A DNA stretch of 64,000 nucleotides from Thioalkalivibrio sp. AKL19 (GTDB taxonomy: Bacteria > Pseudomonadota > Gammaproteobacteria > Ectothiorhodospirales > Ectothiorhodospiraceae): positions 62,001-126,000 of the forward strand of contig NZ_ATUK01000013.1 of NCBI RefSeq assembly GCF_000420165.1. Direction: 5' to 3'. The translations under genes were made by a program, and so were the position numbers. The notes under the pieces are model-generated. The model was not told where the DNA came from. It saw nothing but the letters and a program-made list of their open reading frames with translations, and made no database searches. Shown piece after piece: positions 58,387-64,000 of the stretch; position 1 is the first letter of the stretch, and each line of letters begins with the position of its first letter.

Positions 58387-60579
58387 TCAGGGGTTTGGGG
58401 GGAGGCGGCGGACGGTTTGGACGCTGCTGAGGGATTGGAGGCGGTCGAAGAGGTGGCTGAGTTCGCCGAGGTCGCTGAATTCGGCTTCCAGTTCCATGCG
58501 GACGCTGCGGTCTTCGCGGTTGGTTTCGGTGTTTACGCGCAGGAGGTTGATGCCGCATTCGGAGAAGGCGTTGCCGACTTCGCCCAGCAGGCCGGGGCGG
58601 TCGTGGGCATCGACCTCCAGGGTGATGGCCTCGCGTTCGGGCTCTTCGCCCCAGGAGACCGGGATCAGGCGGCCGCGCTTTTCCTCCGGCATGTGCAGGA
58701 TGTTTACGCAGTCGCTGCGGTGCACGGAGACGCCGGCGCCGCGGGTAATGAAGCCGATGATCGGGTCCCCGGGCTGCGGGTTGCAGCAGCGCGCCCGGGT
58801 GGTCAGCAGGCCGCCGACGCCCCGGATCTTGATATCGTCTTCTTTCGCTTCGCCATCGTGGCGGCGCGGTCGCTGGGGCGCGGGCTGCACAGCGGTCTTG
58901 TCGCGACCACGGGTCTCGCGCATCTGCTGGGCGATGCGCCCGGCGATCTGGGTGGTGGTGATGTCGCCGGCACCCAGCGCGACCAGCAGCTCGTCGAAGG
59001 TCTGGTATTTCATGGCCTCGGCGAGGGCGCTGCGGTCGAGATCCTGTCCGCAGCCCAGGCGCTGGCATTCGCGATCGAACAGGTGCTTGCCGGTGGCCAG
59101 GTGTTCGTCCTGGTGCTGCTGGCGGAACCAGGTACGGACCTTGGAGCGGGCGCGGGCGGTGTTGAGATATCCCAGGTTGGGGTTGAGCCAGTCGCGGCTG
59201 GGGCCGCCCTCCCGGGTGGTCAGGACCTCGACGCGTTCGCCGGACTTCAGCTTGTAGGTGAGCGGGACGATGTGACCGTCGACCTTGGCCCCGCGGCAGC
59301 GGTGGCCGACCTCGGTGTGCACCGCGTAGGCAAAGTCCAGCGGGGTGGCGCCCTGGGACAGGTCCAGCACCTCGCCCTGGGGCGTGAGCACGAACACGCG
59401 CTGGTGCAGCGGCTCGCTCTGGATCTCGTCGAGCAGGTTCTGGTCGTTGTTGTCGGCGGCCTCCAGCAGTTGGCGCAGGTTGTTGATGGCACGGTTGAGT
59501 GCCTGATCCTCGCGCCCGCCTTCCTTGTAGCGCCAGTGCGCGGCCACCCCGAGCTCGGCGAAGTCGTCCATCTCGCGGGTGCGGATCTGCACCTCCACGA
59601 CCTTGCCCTCCGGTCCGACCACGGCGGTATGCAGGGACTGGTAGCCGTTGTCCTTGGGATTGGCGATGTAGTCGTCGAATTCGCTGGGGAGGTGGCGCCA
59701 GTCGTTGTGCACGATGCCAAGCACGGTGTAGCAGGTGGCCAGCTGGTCGACGATCACCCGGGTGGCGCGCAGGTCGTACAACTCGGACAGCGAGGTACGC
59801 TTGCGCTGCATCTTCTTCCAGATGCTGTAGATGTGCTTCGGGCGGCCGAAGACCCGAGCCTGGATGCCCTCGGACTGCAGCCGGCTCTTCAGAGTCTTTG
59901 CGAAGTCCTCCACGTAGGTTTCGCGTTCTGTTCGATTTTCTTCCAGCCCGCGTGCGATCTCGCGGTAGGTTTCCGGTTCCAGGATGCGCAGGGCGAGGTC
60001 TTCCATCTCCCACTTGAGCTGGCCGACGCCCAGGCGGTTGGCCAGCGGCGCGATGACGTCCAGGGTTTCCTGGGCGAGGGCGCGCGCGCTGTCATCCGCT
60101 TCCCGCACCAGCAGGCGCAGGTGCTGCACGCGGAACGCCAGCTTGATCAGCACGGCACGCACGTCGTCGACCATGGCCATCAGCATGCGGCGCAGGCGTT
60201 CGGCCTGTTCCGGCCGGCCCGCCGGCGCCTCGAATCGGCGGCGAACCAGGGCCGCGACGTTGGTTGTGAGCCGGGCGATGGCCGCACCAAAACGCTGCTC
60301 GAGCTGGGCCGGCTTGAGCAGGTCCGCCAGATACACGGGCACGAGCAGGGTCGCGATCAGCGTCTGCCGATCCACGTTGAGGTGGCGCAGGATCTCCGCC
60401 ACATCCATCGGGTGGGACTCGAGACCGGCGGCATCGACGGCTTCCAGGGCGCGATCCAGCGCCTCGGCCAGCTGCTGGCCGGTGGCGTCGTCCAGGGGTT
60501 GGTTGCCCGCGAAATGGCGCAGCAGCGCGTCACGGTCGAGACCCTGCAGGTCGGTGTTGGTGAGCAGCGAATGGCGCAT
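58387..60579 (-). CDS. relA: RelA-type (p)ppGpp synthetase
   Basis: A 730-residue long RelA/SpoT homologue. The N-terminal hydrolase-like domain lacks the HD pair (LLVPVYLADLLKP where bifunctional enzymes have a His-Asp motif), so it should be synthesis-only like RelA. The synthetase domain has GRPKHIYSIWKKMQRK, LYDLRATRVIVD, DYIANPKDNGYQSLHTAV and VEVQIRTREMDDFAELGV. TGS (LTPQGEVLDLSQGATPLDFA), zinc-finger (ARCCNPQPGDPIIGFITRG) and C-terminal ACT domains follow. ATG 60579 is preferred because a TACAAT hexamer overlaps the in-frame ATG at 60615. The gene responds to amino acid starvation at the ribosome. Confidence 0.94.
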   Translation of the reverse strand: MRHSLLTNTDLQGLDRDALLRHFAGNQPLDDATGQQLAEALDRALEAVDAAGLESHPMDVAEILRHLNVDRQTLIATLLVPVYLADLLKPAQLEQRFGAAIARLTTNVAALVRRRFEAPAGRPEQAERLRRMLMAMVDDVRAVLIKLAFRVQHLRLLVREADDSARALAQETLDVIAPLANRLGVGQLKWEMEDLALRILEPETYREIARGLEENRTERETYVEDFAKTLKSRLQSEGIQARVFGRPKHIYSIWKKMQRKRTSLSELYDLRATRVIVDQLATCYTVLGIVHNDWRHLPSEFDDYIANPKDNGYQSLHTAVVGPEGKVVEVQIRTREMDDFAELGVAAHWRYKEGGREDQALNRAINNLRQLLEAADNNDQNLLDEIQSEPLHQRVFVLTPQGEVLDLSQGATPLDFAYAVHTEVGHRCRGAKVDGHIVPLTYKLKSGERVEVLTTREGGPSRDWLNPNLGYLNTARARSKVRTWFRQQHQDEHLATGKHLFDRECQRLGCGQDLDRSALAEAMKYQTFDELLVALGAGDITTTQIAGRIAQQMRETRGRDKTAVQPAPQRPRRHDGEAKEDDIKIRGVGGLLTTRARCCNPQPGDPIIGFITRGAGVSVHRSDCVNILHMPEEKRGRLIPVSWGEEPEREAITLEVDAHDRPGLLGEVGNAFSECGINLLRVNTETNREDRSVRMELEAEFSDLGELSHLFDRLQSLSSVQTVRRLPPNP

Positions 60580-60680
60580 GGGGCGGGGATGTTCCAGCGA
60601 AACCGTTCGGGGCATTGTACCGGTCCGCGCGGGCCGGCGAGAGGCTTGCGTGAGACGAGATCGGGGGTCAGGATCGGGGC

Positions 60681-61511
60681 ATGGTCAACGTGTTCAAGAT
60701 CCTGGGTCTCGCGGGGTTGGGTTATGTCCTGTTTACGGGGCTGATCTTCCTCACCCAGGACCGCTTGATCTACATGCCCTCCAGCAACGTGACCAGCACG
60801 CCGGAGCGCATCGGGCTGGATTACGAGGATGTCGAGCTGGTGGCTGGGGACGGCGTGCGTCTGCATGGCTGGTTTATGCCAGGGCCAGACGGCGATACCC
60901 CCGTGCTGCTGTTCCTGCATGGCAATGCCGGCAATATCGGCCACCGCCTGCATTCGCTGCAGCAATTCCACGAGCTGGGCCTGGCGGTCCTGATCATCGA
61001 CTACCGGGGATATGGCCGGAGCGCCGGGCGACCCGACGAGGCGGGGACCTACTTGGATGCCCGCGCCGCGTGGCAGTACCTGACGGAGGAGCGCTCGATC
61101 CCGCCGGAGGCGATCGTGGTGTTTGGTCGTTCGCTGGGTGCGGCGGTGGCGGCGGAGCTGGCCACCGGCGTGGAGCCGGCAGCGGTGATCCTGGAGTCCG
61201 CCTTCACCTCGGCCGCGGATCTCGGGGTGCGCCACTACCCCTGGCTGCCGGTGCGGGCGCTGCTGCGCCACGAATACGACACACTGGGTCGCGTCGAGGC
61301 GATCACGGCACCGATTCTGTTTGCCCACAGCCCGCAGGACGAAATCGTGCCGTTCGAGCATGCCGAACGCCTGCATGCGGCAGCCGGAGACGGCCGCCTG
61401 CTGGAGATGCAAGGGGGCCACAACGACGCCTTTCTGGCCACCGGGGAGGCCTACAGCGACGGCCTGCGCGCCTTTCTGCTTGATGCGGGCCTGTCGCTCC
61501 CCGAGCCGTGA
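60681..61511 (+). CDS. membrane-anchored alpha/beta hydrolase (YfhR/ABHD13-like)
   Basis: A 276-residue hydrolase. Residues about 5-25 form an N-terminal membrane anchor (FKILGLAGLGYVLFTGLIFL). The alpha/beta fold shows VLLFLHGNAGNIGHRL (oxyanion region), IDYRGYGRSAGRPDEAG and the nucleophile in VFGRSLGAAVAAELA. The acid is likely in FAHSPQDEIVPFEHAERLH and the catalytic His in MQGGHNDAFLATGE. The substrate is unknown; related proteins are serine esterases or peptidase-like. It is divergent from relA. Confidence 0.88.
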   Translation: MVNVFKILGLAGLGYVLFTGLIFLTQDRLIYMPSSNVTSTPERIGLDYEDVELVAGDGVRLHGWFMPGPDGDTPVLLFLHGNAGNIGHRLHSLQQFHELGLAVLIIDYRGYGRSAGRPDEAGTYLDARAAWQYLTEERSIPPEAIVVFGRSLGAAVAAELATGVEPAAVILESAFTSAADLGVRHYPWLPVRALLRHEYDTLGRVEAITAPILFAHSPQDEIVPFEHAERLHAAAGDGRLLEMQGGHNDAFLATGEAYSDGLRAFLLDAGLSLPEP

Positions 61512-61647
61512 GATGGAGCCTCGCAGCATCCCGGAATCCCGGACTGCGCACGGATGCCGTGTCTCCATCGTGGGAGATTGGTAGACTGCGCCGCTGTCCC
61601 GGCCGGAATGGATGCCCATGGGGAGCGCTGGCTCCCGGTGCCACCGA

Positions 61648-62676
61648 ATGATCGAACCTCCCGCAAAAAGTCCGCTGACGGTTACCTACCGTCGTGAAGA
61701 GGACCCCGACTGTGCGGTGGCACCCGTGGTGATCCGGTTTGGCGGATCCAGTGGCGTCGAACACCGGGCCGGGCAACTGGAGATCCGCGTGGGCCTGGAA
61801 CCGCTCGGTGGTGGTTCGGGCTGGGTGGAGTGCTGGTCCCTGCCGGGTGGAGCCGCCGGGGAGACTGGCGCGGAAGGGGCGTTGACGTACCTGCGCAGCG
61901 AGGAGTGTCTGGTGGGATGCTGGACCGCGCCGCTGGACGCGATCGAAGACCCGGATCCGGTGACGCAACGCGCCTATCGGGAGATCCTGGCGGGTTGCCG
62001 GGCGCTGGGCTTCGAGTACCTCGTGCGGGTGTGGAACTATCTCCCCGCCATCAATGACCCGGTGGACGGCCAGGAACGCTATCGCGGCTTCTGCAGCGGG
62101 CGCGCGCGGGTCTTCGAGGCATTGCCGGCGTACGAACGCATCCTGCCGGCGGCCACTGCGATCGGTACGCATTCCGACGGGCTGCTGATCTACTTCATTG
62201 CCACGCGCGAGGCCGCGGCCCGGATCGAGAATCCGCGCCAGGTCAGTGCCTACCGCTACCCGCGCCAGTACGGCCCGCGCAGCCCCTCGTTTGCGCGCGC
62301 CAGCCTGTGGCAGTCGGGGCCGCGGGCCGCCGAACTGTTCATCTCCGGAACGGCGAGTATCGTGGGCCATGAAAGCCGGCATGTCGGGGACCTGGGGGCG
62401 CAGATCGACGAGAGCCTGCGTAACATCGGGGTGTTGCTGGAACAGGCCGCCACGCACCACCCGGTCCACGCCGATGCCCCGCGGGAGCTGTCGGCACTGA
62501 AGGTCTACCTGCGCCGAGCCGCCGACGCGCCGGCCGCCGAGGCGCATCTGCGGGAACGCCTGGGCCACGATGTACCCTGGCTGTTGCTGCACGGCGATAT
62601 CTGCCGTGAGGAATTGCTGGTGGAGATCGAGGGACTGTACTCGGAGCGTCTGACGGAGACGCTCGCGATACCATGA
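61648..62676 (+). CDS. chorismatase of the FkbO/Hyg5/XanB2 family
   Basis: A 342-residue protein of the chorismatase family, often labelled pteridine-dependent deoxygenase in databases. Characteristic segments are YLVRVWNYLPAINDPVDGQE, RYRGFCSGRARVFEAL and LFISGTASIVGHESRHVGD, and the C terminus LLLHGDICREELLVEIEGLY carries the conserved Cys-Arg and Glu region. Members cleave chorismate to 3- or 4-hydroxybenzoate (XanB2, Hyg5) or a dihydroxycyclohexadiene acid (FkbO). The next gene is a UbiE-like methyltransferase, so a role in supplying 4-hydroxybenzoate for ubiquinone or an aryl pigment is plausible. The start could also be ATG 61612. Confidence 0.85.
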   Translation: MIEPPAKSPLTVTYRREEDPDCAVAPVVIRFGGSSGVEHRAGQLEIRVGLEPLGGGSGWVECWSLPGGAAGETGAEGALTYLRSEECLVGCWTAPLDAIEDPDPVTQRAYREILAGCRALGFEYLVRVWNYLPAINDPVDGQERYRGFCSGRARVFEALPAYERILPAATAIGTHSDGLLIYFIATREAAARIENPRQVSAYRYPRQYGPRSPSFARASLWQSGPRAAELFISGTASIVGHESRHVGDLGAQIDESLRNIGVLLEQAATHHPVHADAPRELSALKVYLRRAADAPAAEAHLRERLGHDVPWLLLHGDICREELLVEIEGLYSERLTETLAIP

Positions 62677-62747
62677 CGGATTGATGCCGGGCCGGACGGA
62701 CTGCCGCGAGAGGGTGGTCACCGGTCCCTAGCCAGGGAGAACACGCA

Positions 62748-63494
62748 ATGCAGCCGACCACCAAGAAGCCGCACCCGGTCCTGAAGGACTACTACGGCGA
62801 CGAGGCCAGCCGCCGCGCCTACGTCGACGACCTGTTTGACCGGACCGCCCCGTATTACGACCGCATCCTGCGGGTGGGCTTCTTCGGCACCGGCCAGTCG
62901 TATCGCCGGTTTGTCCTGAAACAATCCGGTCTGGAGGCCGGTATGGAGGTGCTGGACGTGGCCACCGGCACCGGCCCGGTTGCGGAGGAGATCCGCAAGG
63001 TGGTGGGGGACGATCACCTGACCTGCGTCGACCCGAGCCGCGGCATGATGGATATCGCCCGCACCAAGATGGATGCCACCTTCATCCAGAGCCTGGGCGA
63101 GCAGATGCCGCTGCCGGACCAGCAGTACGACCGTCTGTACATGGGGTATGGGCTTCGCCATGTGCGCGACCTGCACGAGTTGTTCAGCGAGTACTTCCGC
63201 GTGCTGAAGCCGGGCGGGCGCTGCACTATCCTCGAGGTCTCGCGGCCACGTACGAAGTTCCAGTTTGGCCTGGCACGCTTCTATTTCCGCGATTTCGTGC
63301 CGTTTGTGGGCAAGGTGCTCACCCGCGACCCGGACGGGCAACTGCTGATGCGCTATTTCTGGGACACCATCGATCAGTGCGTCCCCCCGGACGACATCAT
63401 GGAAACCCTGCGATCCGTCGGTTTCGAAGACGTGCAGCGCAATGTCCAGCTCGGCGTCTTCAGCGCCTACATGGCGACGCGCCCGGCCGGGTAG
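62748..63494 (+). CDS. UbiE/COQ5-like class I methyltransferase
   Basis: A 248-residue SAM-dependent methyltransferase. Motif I is MEVLDVATGTGPVAEEIRKV (about residues 66-85), the motif II acid is in LTCVDPSRGMMDIAR, and YDRLYMGYGLRHVRDLHELF and VLKPGGRCTILEVSRP resemble the UbiE/COQ5 quinone C-methylases. Several UbiE signature residues differ, so it may methylate another aromatic compound. It lies 71 bp after the chorismatase gene in the same direction, with AGCCAGGGAGAA upstream of its ATG. It may be part of a quinone or aryl-compound pathway. Confidence 0.85.
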   Translation: MQPTTKKPHPVLKDYYGDEASRRAYVDDLFDRTAPYYDRILRVGFFGTGQSYRRFVLKQSGLEAGMEVLDVATGTGPVAEEIRKVVGDDHLTCVDPSRGMMDIARTKMDATFIQSLGEQMPLPDQQYDRLYMGYGLRHVRDLHELFSEYFRVLKPGGRCTILEVSRPRTKFQFGLARFYFRDFVPFVGKVLTRDPDGQLLMRYFWDTIDQCVPPDDIMETLRSVGFEDVQRNVQLGVFSAYMATRPAG

Positions 63495-63502
63495 ATCGCC
63501 CC

Positions 63503-63760
63503 GTGGCCCGGCTGAAGGTGAAGGTGGCGCCGGGCAGCAAGCGCAACGCCTTGGCCGGGTGGATGGGCGACACCCTCAAGCTGCAAGTGCGGGCGCCGCC
63601 GGAGAAGGGCCGCGCCAACGAGGCCGTGATTGCGCTGCTGGCGGCCGAACTGGGTTGCCCGAAGTCGGCCGTGGAGGTGGTAGCTGGCGCGACCTCGCGC
63701 AGCAAGACGGTGACGGTGGAGGGCTGGACCGAGTCCGACTTGCGCCACGCGTTATCCTGA
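63503..63760 (+). CDS. DUF167 (YggU) family protein
   Basis: An 85-residue protein of the DUF167/YggU family: RLKVKVAPGSKRNALAGWMG, LKLQVRAPPEKGRANEAVIA and the later GATSRSKTVTVEG are the family signature strands. GTG 63503 lies 8 bp after the methyltransferase stop. The function of this small conserved family is unknown. Confidence 0.9.
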   Translation: MARLKVKVAPGSKRNALAGWMGDTLKLQVRAPPEKGRANEAVIALLAAELGCPKSAVEVVAGATSRSKTVTVEGWTESDLRHALS

Positions 63761-63817
63761 TGACTCATGACTGTGACGCGGCTCGTGCCTGACGAGCCCC
63801 TGTGAAGGGAACTACGG

Positions 63818-64000
63818 ATGAACCGCCTGACCCTGACCCGACCGGATGACTGGCACCTGCACCTGCGCGACGGCGACGTCCTCGCTTCGGTGCTGCCGGA
63901 TACCGCGCGCCGCTTCCGCCGCGCGATCATCATGCCCAACCTGAAGCCACCGGTGACCACGGTCGAGGCCGCGGGCGACTACCGTGACCGCATCCTGGCG
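63818..64000 (+). CDS. pyrC: dihydroorotase (N-terminal part; cut by window end)
   Basis: The first 61 codons of PyrC, the zinc amidohydrolase that closes dihydroorotate in pyrimidine synthesis. [20 protein letters not shown] contains the HLHLRDG metal-binding motif, and [20 protein letters not shown] follows, typical of the E. coli-like class. GAAGGGA precedes ATG 63818. The gene runs off the right edge of the window. Confidence 0.95.
   Translation, partial: MNRLTLTRPDDWHLHLRDGDVLASVLPDTARRFRRAIIMPNLKPPVTTVEAAGDYRDRILA

Overview
The window is a GC-rich bacterial chromosome segment with gammaproteobacterial gene order (rnhB-dnaE-accA-tilS, eno-ftsB-ispD-ispF, fliC-flaG-fliD-fliS-fliT). The lipid A genes gnnA/gnnB beside lpxB, a Sia-type signalling operon, a GlyGly-CTERM/rhombosortase pair, acidic surface proteins and many REP-type repeats suggest the Ectothiorhodospiraceae, in the style of Thioalkalivibrio or other haloalkaliphilic sulfur oxidisers. 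This placement is an inference from gene content and was not tested by alignment.

Layout. 0-3 kb (minus strand): lpxB (cut by the window edge), gnnB and gnnA, a set expected to make lipid A carrying 2,3-diamino-glucose. 3-9.7 kb: rnhB-dnaE, a 221-bp structured inverted-repeat element, then accA-tilS. 9.7-14 kb: a periplasmic binding protein followed by SiaB, SiaC, a GGDEF cyclase (SiaD-like) and a PP2C phosphatase (SiaA-like), which form a partner-switching c-di-GMP module. 14-21.8 kb: pyrG, kdsA, eno, ftsB, ispD, ispF, a VOC protein and glpK. 22-26.2 kb (minus): pirin, an unknown small protein, and a BtuCDF-type vitamin B12 importer. 26.4-29.1 kb (minus): a 7TMR-DISM histidine kinase and its response regulator. 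29.3-41.4 kb: a 3713-residue surface protein and a rhombosortase. 41.6-49 kb: bluB, cbiB, cobD, cobQ, cobU, cobT, cobC and cobS, the late (nucleotide loop) steps of cobalamin synthesis. 49-51.6 kb: small accessory genes and repeats. 51.6-56.9 kb: flagellar filament genes. 56.9-58.4 kb: repeats and a GIY-YIG protein. 58.4-64 kb: relA (minus), an alpha/beta hydrolase, an FkbO/XanB2-type chorismatase, a UbiE-like methyltransferase, a DUF167 protein and the start of pyrC.

The most unusual locus is the giant protein. It has a signal peptide, two glycine-rich domains, C-type and L-type lectin-like domains, Fn3 domains, three blocks of GLUG-like repeats and a choice-of-anchor-like domain, and then a GlyGly-CTERM sorting tail. 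The reading frame does not stop there. It continues through a second, internal signal-peptide-like segment into an OmpA-like eight-stranded barrel ending in Tyr. The rhombosortase expected to cut the GlyGly-CTERM is the next gene, and a carbohydrate-sensor-type two-component system is divergent upstream. I read this as one polypeptide that may be split into a surface adhesin and an outer-membrane barrel.

The window is also rich in repeats: two multi-stem elements with perfect or near-perfect 29-bp ends, four REP-type inverted pairs, one related element with ends GTCATTGCGAGGAGC/GCTCCTCGCAATGAC, and ten copies of a ~118-bp double-hairpin element packed into 7 kb around the flagellin genes. I saw no rRNA, tRNA, CRISPR array, prophage or complete insertion sequence.
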